64,000 nt of DNA from Streptomyces collinus (GTDB taxonomy: Bacteria > Actinomycetota > Actinomycetes > Streptomycetales > Streptomycetaceae): the NCBI RefSeq assembly GCF_031348265.1, contig NZ_CP133771.1:8308001-8372000 (forward strand), given 5' to 3'. A program made the position numbers and the translations under genes. This document shows positions 34,374 to 42,339 of this stretch, one piece after another. Position 1 is the stretch's first letter; every line of letters begins with the position of its first letter. The notes under the pieces are model-generated. The model had not been told where the DNA came from, searched no databases, and saw only the letters and a list, made by a program, of their open reading frames with translations.

Positions 34374-35002
34374 TGGCGACGCGCATCGAACACCTCGTCA
34401 CCTCCGGGCAGTTCAGCCTCGACGGCGGCACCTGGGACGTCGACAACAACGTGTGGATCGTCGGCGACGACCATGAGGCGATCGTTATCGACGCCGCCCA
34501 CGACGCCGACGCCATCGCCGAGGCCGTCGGGGACCGCCGGCTCACCGCCATCGTGTGCACGCACGCCCACAACGACCACATCGACGCCGCCCCCGCCCTC
34601 GCCGAGCGCACCGGCGCCACCATCTGGCTGCACCACGACGACCTGCCGCTGTGGAAGCAGACCCACCCGGACCGCGAGCCGGACGCCTGGCTCGTCGACG
34701 GCCAGACGATCGAGGCCGGCGGTGCCGACCTCAGGGTCCTGCACACCCCGGGCCACGCGCCCGGCGCGGTCTGCCTCTACGACCCGGGCCTCGGCACCGT
34801 CTTCACCGGCGACACCCTCTTCCAGGGCGGCCCGGGCGCCACCGGCCGCTCGTTCTCGCACTTCCCGACGATCATCGACTCGATCCGCGACCGGCTGCTC
34901 ACGCTGCCGCCCGGGACGAAGGTCCTCACCGGCCACGGGGACCCCACGACCATCGGCGCGGAGGCCCCGAATCTGCAGGAGTGGATCGCCCGGGGTCACT
35001 GA
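34373..35002 (+). CDS. Metallo-beta-lactamase fold hydrolase, partner of mscR
   Basis: 209 residues with the metal motif THAHNDHID, HTPGHAPGAVCLYD, FTGDTLFQGGPGATGRS and the distal histidine in LTGHGDPT, a glyoxalase II-like arrangement. In actinobacteria this gene follows mscR and is thought to hydrolyse S-formylmycothiol to formate and mycothiol. The one-base TGATG overlap supports a joint function. Confidence 0.92.
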   Translation: MATRIEHLVTSGQFSLDGGTWDVDNNVWIVGDDHEAIVIDAAHDADAIAEAVGDRRLTAIVCTHAHNDHIDAAPALAERTGATIWLHHDDLPLWKQTHPDREPDAWLVDGQTIEAGGADLRVLHTPGHAPGAVCLYDPGLGTVFTGDTLFQGGPGATGRSFSHFPTIIDSIRDRLLTLPPGTKVLTGHGDPTTIGAEAPNLQEWIARGH

Positions 35003-35092
35003 CCGCGTGTCGCCGGGAAAAGGCGACAGAAGATGTCCGGCTTACCCGTCACTCTCGAAGCACCACGCATTCACGGCAACGGGAGGTCGGAC

Positions 35093-36007
35093 ATGTCAGC
35101 TCCGCTGAAGGGCAAGGTCGCACTGGTCGCCGGTGCGACCCGGGGCGCCGGACGGGGCATGGCGGTGGAACTCGGCGCGGCGGGCGCCACCGTCTACGTC
35201 ACCGGACGCAGCACGCGCGGCCGCCGCTCGGAGTACGACCGGCCCGAGACCATCGAGGACACCGCCGACCTGGTCACCGAGGCCGGGGGACAGGGCATCG
35301 CCGTGCCCACCGACCACCTCGATGCGGAGCAGGTCCGTACGCTCGTGGAGCGGATCGACGGCGAGCAGGGCCGCCTCGACGTCCTCGTCAACGACATCTG
35401 GGGCGGCGAGAAACTCTTCGCATGGGACGCCCCGGTCTGGGAGCACGACCTCGACAACGGGCTGCACCTGCTCCGGCTCGCCGTCGAGACCCACGCGATC
35501 ACCAGCCACCACGCCCTGCCCCTGCTGCTGCGTCACCCCGGCGGCCTGGTCGTCGAGGTCACCGACGGCACCGCCGACTACAACGCCGACAACTACCGCG
35601 TGAACTTCTTCTACGACCTCGCCAAGGCCTCCGTGCTGCGCATGGCCTTCGCTCTCGGCCATGAACTCGGCCCGCGCGGCGCCACCGCCGTCGCCCTCAC
35701 CCCGGGCTGGCTGCGCTCGGAGATCATGCTGGACGGCTTCGGGGTGAGCGAGGACAACTGGCGCGACGCACTGGAACGCGTCCCGCACTTCGCCATCTCG
35801 GAGACCCCGCACTACGTGGGCCGTGCCGTGGCCGCACTCGCCGCCGACGCAGACGTGGCGCGCTGGAACGGGCAATCGTTGTCCAGCGGCGGACTCGCCC
35901 AGGTGTACGGCTTTACCGACCTCGACGGCAGCCGCCCGGACGCCTGGCGGTACCTCGTGGAGGTTCAGGACGCGGGGAAGCCCGCGGACGTCACCGGGTA
36001 CCGGTGA
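35093..36007 (+). CDS. Short-chain dehydrogenase/reductase (SDR)
   Basis: 304 residues. The cofactor motif is GATRGAGRGMA (residues ~14-24) and the catalytic pair is in FFYDLAKAS (YxxxK). The ribosome site GGGAGG precedes the ATG. It is longer than a typical 250-residue SDR, with extra C-terminal residues (QVYGFTDLDGSRPDAWRYLV). Substrate unknown. It follows the mycothiol pair by 90 bp and may be separate. A 21-bp gap separates it from the convergent TetR gene. Confidence 0.88.
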   Translation: MSAPLKGKVALVAGATRGAGRGMAVELGAAGATVYVTGRSTRGRRSEYDRPETIEDTADLVTEAGGQGIAVPTDHLDAEQVRTLVERIDGEQGRLDVLVNDIWGGEKLFAWDAPVWEHDLDNGLHLLRLAVETHAITSHHALPLLLRHPGGLVVEVTDGTADYNADNYRVNFFYDLAKASVLRMAFALGHELGPRGATAVALTPGWLRSEIMLDGFGVSEDNWRDALERVPHFAISETPHYVGRAVAALAADADVARWNGQSLSSGGLAQVYGFTDLDGSRPDAWRYLVEVQDAGKPADVTGYR

Positions 36008-36028
36008 GGCGGACGGGCCGCCGGATCG

Positions 36029-36751
36029 TCACGGGTCGCTCTCCAGGAAACGGTCCAGCAGCGCGTCCAGCCCGGCCGCCAAGCCCTCCGGACCGCCCCG
36101 CTCGGCGAGGGCGGGTGCGGTCGCGCGGAGCTTCGGCAGCTTCTCCGACGGCATGCGGTACAGGCCGAGCCGGAACGCGGGGTCCGGTTCCCGCGGGTTG
36201 TCCACCACGGCCCGCAGTTCCACGGACACGTACCCGAGGACCCACGCGGTGAAGGCGCGCAGGACCGGGGCGGACCGGCTCTCCTCGAAGCCGGCGTCCC
36301 AGAGCGCGTCGAGCACCCGTTCGTGGTCCCTGAGGACCGCCGGCGCCCTGCGCGCCAGCGGCACCTCGGTGAAGCGCGTGAAGATCAGAGGCGCACCCTC
36401 CGGGTGGTCGAGGCAGACCTCGTAGGTGATCCGGGCGATGCGATGCAGTTCGGCCCGCCACTCGGGGCTCGCGGCCTCGGCCGCCGTCTCCGGGGCGGGT
36501 GTCCGGGCCAGCCGGTCCTCCAGCTGGAGGAACAGAGCCTCCACCACGCCGTCCAGCAGCGCGGTCTTGCCCGGCGCGTAGCGGTACAGGGACATGGCCT
36601 CCACCCCGAGCTCGGCTCCCAGCCGGCGCATGGTCAGGGCCGGAAGACCTTCGCGGTCGACGAGGTCCAGGGCCGCGGCGAGGACCCGCTCGCGACTGAG
36701 CCTGCCGGGACGTCCGTCCTCGTCGCCGCCCCGCCCCGCGCCGTCCACCAT
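36029..36751 (-). CDS. TetR family regulator (TetR/ActR C-terminal type)
   Basis: 240 residues. HTH at ~18-65 (SRERVLAAALDLVDREGLPA, TMRRLGAELGVEAMSLYRYA). The C-terminal domain (EVCLDHPEGAPLIFTR, FTAWVLGYVSVELRA) is the TetR_C type found in tetracycline and polyketide-efflux repressors. The ATG at 36751 follows GGAGGAGG. It lies just downstream of the sortase gene on the same strand (33 bp) and could be co-transcribed with it, or act on distant targets. Confidence 0.88.
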   Translation of the reverse strand: MVDGAGRGGDEDGRPGRLSRERVLAAALDLVDREGLPALTMRRLGAELGVEAMSLYRYAPGKTALLDGVVEALFLQLEDRLARTPAPETAAEAASPEWRAELHRIARITYEVCLDHPEGAPLIFTRFTEVPLARRAPAVLRDHERVLDALWDAGFEESRSAPVLRAFTAWVLGYVSVELRAVVDNPREPDPAFRLGLYRMPSEKLPKLRATAPALAERGGPEGLAAGLDALLDRFLESDP

Positions 36752-36784
36752 CACCCGCCTCCTCCGTGGAGATGCCGTGTCCCG

Positions 36785-37408
36785 TCACGGCCTGTCCAGC
36801 TCGCCCCACACGACGAACCGGTGGACGTACGTGCCGTCCCAGCCGCGGTCCGTACACGTGATGAGGGTGATCCGGGCCTTGTCGGGCCGGGCCCCCGGCT
36901 TGCCTGGGACCGGAAGGAGTACACCGACGTCCGAGGGCTCCACGACCTTGCTGCGGGTGACCCGGTAGGTGTAGGTCGTCCGCTTCCACTCGACGTCGAT
37001 CGTGTCGCCCTTCCTCAGCTCCGGGAGCCGGTTGAAGGGCTCTCCCCACCCGGTCCGGTGACCCGCGACCGCGAAGTTGCCCGTCTCGCCCGGCAGCGCC
37101 GTCTCCGGGAAGTGCCCGGGGCCCTTCTCCAGGGCCCGCGGGGAGACGCCCTCGACGATCACCGGGGCGAATTCCCGTCCGAACCGGGGGACGCGCAGTG
37201 CCGCGATGGCCTCGCCCGCCCGCGGAGCGGGTTCGTCCGCCCGTGCTTTCTGCGGGGGAGCGGCCGACTGCCGAAGGTCGTCGCGCAGTGCCTGCTGCGT
37301 ATGGGCGTAGGCGTCGTCGGCCTTTCGGCCGTGGAACAGTCCGAGGCCGCCCAACGTCAGTCCGGCGAGAATCAGGCCGATGCTCAGAAGGTGGATCACC
37401 CTTCTCAT
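36785..37408 (-). CDS. Class E sortase
   Basis: 207 residues. An N-terminal membrane anchor (VIHLLSIGLILAGLTLGGLG) is followed by a sortase barrel. The catalytic triad is H117 in VAGHRTGWG, C185 in LITCTDRGW and R197 in YVHR. VEGVSPRALEKGPGHFPETA is typical of actinobacterial class E. The protein joins a sorting-signal protein to peptidoglycan on the outer face of the membrane. The ATG at 37408 follows GGAGG. A 57-residue LPVTG protein is encoded 57 bp upstream and is the obvious substrate, although characterised class E enzymes prefer LAxTG. Confidence 0.93.
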   Translation of the reverse strand: MRRVIHLLSIGLILAGLTLGGLGLFHGRKADDAYAHTQQALRDDLRQSAAPPQKARADEPAPRAGEAIAALRVPRFGREFAPVIVEGVSPRALEKGPGHFPETALPGETGNFAVAGHRTGWGEPFNRLPELRKGDTIDVEWKRTTYTYRVTRSKVVEPSDVGVLLPVPGKPGARPDKARITLITCTDRGWDGTYVHRFVVWGELDRP

Positions 37409-37465
37409 TCCGGACCTCCAGGGTTGCGGTGGGGCCACTGTCGTGGCCCCACCTCGGCGACCTCG

Positions 37466-37639
37466 TCAGGCGTCGTCCTCGACCTTGCGCGGGATCAGCC
37501 GCAGTGCGGCGCATCCCGCCGAGACCAGAACGAAGACGACGATCCAGAACCAGATACTTTCGGGGCCCCCGGTGACCGGCAGCAGCCCAGCCCCGGTGGT
37601 TCCACCGGCCGTGGTGCCGGCGCCTGCGTAGTTCGCCAT
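37466..37639 (-). CDS. 57-residue LPVTG sorting-signal mini-protein
   Basis: The ATG at 37639 is preceded by GAAGGGAAAAG. The product has a Gly/Thr/Ala-rich head (MANYAGAGTTAGGTTGAG), the sortase motif LPVTG at residues 20-24, a membrane helix (IWFWIVVFVLVSAGCAAL) and a basic tail (RLIPRK). That is a complete cell-wall sorting signal with almost no protein in front of it and no cleavable signal peptide. After sortase cleavage only ~23 residues would be anchored. The gene sits between a glycosyltransferase and a sortase on the same strand, so the short head, with four threonines, may be a carrier for a glycan. Confidence 0.8.
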   Translation of the reverse strand: MANYAGAGTTAGGTTGAGLLPVTGGPESIWFWIVVFVLVSAGCAALRLIPRKVEDDA

Positions 37640-37697
37640 GATCTTTTCCCTTCTTCGTGCTTTCTCTGTGTGAGGGGTTGTGTGAGCCGTCCGGATG

Positions 37698-38795
37698 TCA
37701 CCAGGCGCGTTCCCTCCGCAGGGCCGTGTCCGCGAGCGCGCGGAGGTGGACGCCTTGGAGGAACAGGTCGTAGAACCATTCGGGCAGGACCAGCACGGAG
37801 GCGATCGACACGCGCCAGCCGCGTGATTTCACGGTGATCGCCCGCTCGATGGCGTAGAACGCCGTGAAGGCGATCCAGAACGGAGCGATCCTCAGCCCCG
37901 CGCCGATAGCGAGGTACCAGATGACGAAACCTATGTAGGCGGTCGACACGGATACTCCGAGAAAGGCCACGAGCTGTCTGGCCCAGCCTTCGGCGGTGTA
38001 CCGGGTCACGCCGTAGTCGATCAGGTTCTCCAGTGCGCCGCGCTTCCAGCGAAGCCGCTGTTTGGCGAGGGCCGTCCAGGTCTCCATGACTTCCGTGGTC
38101 ATCGTGGCCCGCGGCGGGGCGACGATGCGGTGGTGGAGGTGCTTCAGAGCCAGCGTGAGTTCGTTGTCCTCGGTCAGCGCCTTCGTGTCGTAGACGCCTT
38201 CGGCCGGAGGGAGCCGACCTGATTTCCGGGCTTCCAGGACGTCCTTCAGGGCTCCGGCCCGGAAGAGGCACGCGGTGCCGGTCAGGCACAGCACCTTGCC
38301 CTTCTTCCGTGCCGTGTCACGGGCGTACCGGGCGAACTCGTTGCGCTGGAACGCCCCGCACAGTCTGCCGCCGGAGCGACCGCGGAAGGTTCCGCCGACA
38401 GCGCCGTATCCCTGGCCCATCTTCCTGCGGGTCACCTCGATGAAGTGGGGATCCAGACAGGTGTCGGCGTCCTGGACGAGGATCCCGTCCTGGTCGGAGA
38501 GGTCCGGGAGCAGTCTGCTCAGGGCCCCGTTCAGATTGCCGGCCTTCTTGTGCCGGTTGCCGACCGAGTGCCAGACCTCGGCTCCGGCCTCGTGGGCGAT
38601 GCGTTCCAGCTGCGCGGTCCGGCCGCTCTCCCGGTGCGGATCGAGTGTCACGATGACGCGGTCCGCGGGACGCGTCTGCATCCGCAGTGCCTCCAGCACC
38701 TGGGGAAGTGAATCCACTTCCCGGTAGGCGGGCACGAGCACGACCACCCGGGGCGACTGCGGTTCCGCTGATGTGGGTGAGGACGTTTCGATCAT
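37698..38795 (-). CDS. Membrane-associated processive family 2 glycosyltransferase
   Basis: 365 residues. GT-A motifs: VVVLVPAYREVDSLPQVLEA, DADT (QDADTCLDPHF), TEDNEL and the polymer-synthase signature QRLRWKRG, as in cellulose, chitin and hyaluronan synthases. Two to three membrane helices follow (QLVAFLGVSVSTAYIGFVIW, PFWIAFTAFYAIERAI). It probably makes and may export a surface polysaccharide. The ATG at 38795 is preferred over GTG 38798 because GGAG is 6 bases before it. It is 58 bp upstream of the LPVTG mini-protein gene and likely the first gene of that operon. Confidence 0.88.
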   Translation of the reverse strand: MIETSSPTSAEPQSPRVVVLVPAYREVDSLPQVLEALRMQTRPADRVIVTLDPHRESGRTAQLERIAHEAGAEVWHSVGNRHKKAGNLNGALSRLLPDLSDQDGILVQDADTCLDPHFIEVTRRKMGQGYGAVGGTFRGRSGGRLCGAFQRNEFARYARDTARKKGKVLCLTGTACLFRAGALKDVLEARKSGRLPPAEGVYDTKALTEDNELTLALKHLHHRIVAPPRATMTTEVMETWTALAKQRLRWKRGALENLIDYGVTRYTAEGWARQLVAFLGVSVSTAYIGFVIWYLAIGAGLRIAPFWIAFTAFYAIERAITVKSRGWRVSIASVLVLPEWFYDLFLQGVHLRALADTALRRERAW

Positions 38796-38798
38796 CAC

Positions 38799-39035
38799 GT
38801 GCTCCGTGCGATGGGGGGAAGAATCACCTCATGTCCATAAGCTTACGTCGTATACCTACATGTGCAACTTACGCCGTCGGTTTTGTTCGTATGCGACGTC
38901 GCACCCGCTCGTGCCGCCCCAGGGGGAATGTCACTGTTCCGTCGCAGCCCCGCCGACCGCACAACCGGAAGCGCCCTTCGGCCGTCTAGCTGGCAGACAT
39001 CGCAGACCCGTTTTCGCGAAAGGGCATGACCAGCC
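38799..39035. promoter_or_regulatory. AT-rich divergent promoter region
   Basis: This 237-bp gap between the glycosyltransferase operon and the L,D-transpeptidase gene is much richer in A/T than its surroundings, especially 38830-38890 (TAAGCTTACGTCGTATACCTA begins this stretch). It contains no gene. It should hold the promoters of both divergent surface-related units and may bind a nucleoid protein or shared regulator. No consensus site can be assigned with confidence. Confidence 0.5.
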
Positions 39036-39731
39036 ATGGGGGACGTACGCAGACGGAGTGCCGTCGCACTGGGGATCACCGGTCTGGTGGCACCGCTCAC
39101 GCTCGCACTCGGCGCCGCACCGGCGCAGGCCGCGAGCTGCACCACGCAGGCCGGCCCGTACCAGAAGAAGGTCGAGAAGTTCCTCGGCCGCCCGGTCGAC
39201 GGCAAGCAGTCCGCCGCCGACTGCAAGGCCATCAAGGCCTTCCAGACCAAGCACGGCATCTCGCCGAACATCGGCTACGCCGGCTCCGTCACCTGGGGCG
39301 TGATGGACCTGATGCAGAAGCAGAAGGCCGTCGGTTCGAAGCCCAACAAGGACGGCAAGTGCCCGGTGAACAAGGGCCGGATCGCCTGCGTGAACCTGAC
39401 GCTCCAGCTGAGCTGGATCCAGGACGGCGAGAAGCTCGTCTACGGCCCCGTCCCGGTCCGCACCGGCCGGAACGGGTACGAGACCCGCACGGGCCTGAAG
39501 AAGATCTACTGGCGCAACATCGACCACGTCTCGTCCATCTACGACGTGCCGATGCCCTACGCGCAGTTCTTCGACGGCGGCCAGGCCTTCCACTCGGTCG
39601 GCGTCAGCATGTGGAACCCGCCGGGCTCGCACGGCTGCACCAACATGACGAAGACCGACGCCAAGAAGTACTGGTCGCTGCTGAAGAAGGGCGACGACGT
39701 CTTCGTCTACGGCCGCAAGCCGGGAACCTGA
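39036..39731 (+). CDS. Secreted L,D-transpeptidase (YkuD domain)
   Basis: 231 residues. The signal peptide ends near APAQAASC. Residues ~35-95 resemble a peptidoglycan-binding-type helical domain. The YkuD domain follows with the catalytic signature from H186 (FHSVGVSMWN) to SHGC at 198-201 (nucleophile C201). It forms 3-3 cross-links or attaches proteins to peptidoglycan stems outside the cell. Divergent from the sortase/LPVTG/glycosyltransferase operon, it fits a shared wall-remodelling role, but that is context only. Confidence 0.92.
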   Translation: MGDVRRRSAVALGITGLVAPLTLALGAAPAQAASCTTQAGPYQKKVEKFLGRPVDGKQSAADCKAIKAFQTKHGISPNIGYAGSVTWGVMDLMQKQKAVGSKPNKDGKCPVNKGRIACVNLTLQLSWIQDGEKLVYGPVPVRTGRNGYETRTGLKKIYWRNIDHVSSIYDVPMPYAQFFDGGQAFHSVGVSMWNPPGSHGCTNMTKTDAKKYWSLLKKGDDVFVYGRKPGT

Positions 39732-39765
39732 TACCAGGCACCCGGCTCGCTTCCGGCGGTGTCCC

Positions 39766-40965
39766 CTACTGGGGCGCGTCCCCGAAGTCCGGGATCTCCA
39801 GCCTGACCCCGCCCTGCCGCGCCGACTCGTGCGCGATGATGCCCGGCAGGGTGTAGCGGGCGGCCACCCACGCGTTCACCGACGGCAGCGTGCGGGCGTT
39901 GACGGCGGTCACGAAGTCGTCCACCAGGAAGTGGTGGCTGCCCTCGTGGCCGTTGTGCAGGCTGTCGAACTCCCTCGGCAGCCGCGCCCGGTCGTGCACG
40001 GGCGCCGACCCGGAGGTGAAGGCGGCCCGCAGCTCCGGCGCGATGTGCTGGAGTGAGGGGTCGTCCGGCGCCATGGTGGGCTTGGGCTCCAGCAGTTCGC
40101 TGATGTCCTGCACCCCCTTCTTGTCCTGCCACAGGGCGACCGTGGCCAGCTGCTCCATACTTGCCTCGGTACCGAAGAAGCGGAAGCGCGACTCCCGTAT
40201 GTGCGAGGGGTAGCCGACCCGCCGGAACTCGTTCGTACGGAACGAGCCGCCGCCCGCCACCTCGAACAGCGCGGTGGCGTTGGAGACGTCGTTGCCGAAC
40301 TGGCTGACGTCCTTGTCGAAGACACCGTCGCCCCGGCCGTCGACGACACCGATCGCCGACACGCTCACCGCGTGCGTCTTCCAGGCGCCCAGCACCCCGC
40401 CGACGGCGTGCGTCGGGTACAGCAGCGGGGGATAGCTCGCGGTCGCCTTCCAGTTCTCGCCGCCGCTGTACTGGTAGGCCTCGTAGAAGCCCAGGTCCAT
40501 GTCGTGGACGTAGTCGCCCTCGGCGTAGAACAGCCGCCCGAAGGCGCCTTCGGCGATCTGGTTGCGGGCGTGGACCGTGGCCGGGTTGTACTCGCTGGTC
40601 TCGCCCATCATGTAGGTCAGCCCGGTGGCCTTGACCGCGTCGATGATCGCCGCGATCTCCTCCGTGCTGATCGCCATGGGGACGGCGGAGTACACATGCT
40701 TGCCGGCGTTCAGGCCCTGCAGCACCAGCGGCCCGTGCGTCCAGCGCTGGGTGAAGATCGCGACGGCGTCGACGTCCTCCGACTCCAGCATGGCCTGGTA
40801 GGACGGGAAGGTGCCCGCCAGCCCCTGGGCGGAGGCGAGTTGGGCGGCCCGCTCGGGCAGCAGGTCGGTGACGTAGACGTCGCCGACGCCGGGGTGGGCC
40901 TGGAACAGGGTGGCGAACTGGCCCGAGAACTGTCCGGCGCCGACGATGCCGATGGAGAACGTCAT
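39766..40965 (-). CDS. Gfo/Idh/MocA family oxidoreductase
   Basis: 399 residues. N-terminal Rossmann fold with GIVGAGQFSGQFATLF (GxGxxG variant), then the family segments AVAIFTQRWTHGPLVLQGLN and KHVYSAVPMAIS. The last, normally EKP, is replaced by AVPM, so the usual catalytic lysine is missing. A dedicated isomerase or a non-standard dehydrogenase is possible. Last gene of the sugar-transport operon, 14 bp after the binding protein, so it probably processes the imported sugar. Confidence 0.88.
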   Translation of the reverse strand: MTFSIGIVGAGQFSGQFATLFQAHPGVGDVYVTDLLPERAAQLASAQGLAGTFPSYQAMLESEDVDAVAIFTQRWTHGPLVLQGLNAGKHVYSAVPMAISTEEIAAIIDAVKATGLTYMMGETSEYNPATVHARNQIAEGAFGRLFYAEGDYVHDMDLGFYEAYQYSGGENWKATASYPPLLYPTHAVGGVLGAWKTHAVSVSAIGVVDGRGDGVFDKDVSQFGNDVSNATALFEVAGGGSFRTNEFRRVGYPSHIRESRFRFFGTEASMEQLATVALWQDKKGVQDISELLEPKPTMAPDDPSLQHIAPELRAAFTSGSAPVHDRARLPREFDSLHNGHEGSHHFLVDDFVTAVNARTLPSVNAWVAARYTLPGIIAHESARQGGVRLEIPDFGDAPQ

Positions 40966-40979
40966 GGAGCGCGTGCCCT

Positions 40980-42329
40980 TCACTGGGAGAGGATGAGGTT
41001 GATCTGGTCGTTGGTCTGATCGAGGCTGCTCACGGGCTTGCCGTTGCCGTAGATGTCCTCCATCGCGGGCTGCATGAGCGCGGTCATGTCCGCCGAGTAG
41101 CTGGCGATCGGGTACGAGAAGGTCCGGGCGTGCTGCTTGTCGGCCACGGGCTCGGTGAACGACGAGACGTCGATGCCCTTCTTCCGGTACGCGGCGACAG
41201 CGGCCTCGGTCCCGGCCGGCGTGGCGGGGAAGACGACGCCGTACCGGCCCACGGCGGTCTGGCACTTGTCCGAGGCCAGATACGCCACCCACTTCTTGGC
41301 GCCCGCCTTGTTCTTGGAGGCCTTCGTGACGGAGTCGGCGAGGCCGTTCATCATGGTGGCGCGCTTGCCGGTCGGGCCGACCGGGGTCAGGGCGGTCCTC
41401 ATGTCCTTGCCCTTGAAGCCCGCGTAGGTGGAGATCATCCAGGCCCCGTCGAACGCGGTGGCCGCCTTGCCCGCCGCGATCTGGGTGTTCTGCTGGTTGG
41501 ACTGGATGTTGTAGTCCGACAGGGGCGGCATGTAGCCCTTCTTCGCCAGGCCGAAGTACCACTTGACGACCGACTGGAAGGTCTTGCTGTCGTACTGGTA
41601 CTTCGTGCCCCAGCGCGGCTTGTTCAGGTAGTTCCAGCCGGCCGAGCCGGTGAAGGGGCTCCACTGCGTCTGGCCGTCGCCGAAGCCGCCGCCGCCCGTG
41701 GCCATGCCGTAGACCTTGACCTTGTTCTTGTCGAAGCCCGCCTCGTCGCCCCGCTTGCCGTTCCTGTCGACGGTGAGGTGGGCGATGGCCTTCTCGAAGG
41801 TGCCGCCGTCCTTCGGGTTCCAGGACAGGCTGTTGAGCTGATCGGCGGTGAGCCCGGCCTCCTCGGTCATCTTCGAGTTGTAGAACAGCGCGACGGTGTC
41901 CCAGTCCTTCGGAGCGCCGTAGCGGTGGCCGTCCTGGCCGATCCAGTTGGCGGCGAGGCCCGTCTGGTAGTCGGAGTCCCTGATGCCGAGGTCGTCGAGC
42001 GGTTCGAGGACCTTCAGGTCGGCGAACTGGCCGAAGTTCTGGATGTGGTCGGTGAACACGTCCGGCGCGGTGCCCGCGATGAACCCGGCGGTGAGCTTGG
42101 TCCAGTAGTCGCTCCAGCCCAGCTGCGTGATCTTCACCTTCAGTCCGGGGTTCTCCTTCTCGAACCCCTTGGCGCAGGCCTGGTAGGCGGGCAGCTGGTT
42201 GGCGTCCCACAGCCAGTAGGTGACGGTGTTCGCGGACGATCCGGCGGCACCTCCCTGCGCGCACCCGCTGACCAGGGACAGCGCCAGCGCTCCGGTCGCC
42301 GCGACGAGCGGACGAAGTCGAATTCGCAT
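40980..42329 (-). CDS. Sugar ABC transporter substrate-binding lipoprotein
   Basis: 449 residues. The lipoprotein signal ends with LSLVSGCAQG, giving a lipidated cysteine near residue 25. The mature part is a family 1 extracellular solute-binding fold (TVTYWLWDANQLPAYQACAK, PDVFTDHIQNFGQFADLKVL). ATG at 42329 follows AAGGGG. Acts with the two upstream permeases. The sugar is unknown; disaccharides or oligosaccharides are usual for this family. Confidence 0.92.
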   Translation of the reverse strand: MRIRLRPLVAATGALALSLVSGCAQGGAAGSSANTVTYWLWDANQLPAYQACAKGFEKENPGLKVKITQLGWSDYWTKLTAGFIAGTAPDVFTDHIQNFGQFADLKVLEPLDDLGIRDSDYQTGLAANWIGQDGHRYGAPKDWDTVALFYNSKMTEEAGLTADQLNSLSWNPKDGGTFEKAIAHLTVDRNGKRGDEAGFDKNKVKVYGMATGGGGFGDGQTQWSPFTGSAGWNYLNKPRWGTKYQYDSKTFQSVVKWYFGLAKKGYMPPLSDYNIQSNQQNTQIAAGKAATAFDGAWMISTYAGFKGKDMRTALTPVGPTGKRATMMNGLADSVTKASKNKAGAKKWVAYLASDKCQTAVGRYGVVFPATPAGTEAAVAAYRKKGIDVSSFTEPVADKQHARTFSYPIASYSADMTALMQPAMEDIYGNGKPVSSLDQTNDQINLILSQ

Positions 42330-42339
42330 CACATGCCCC

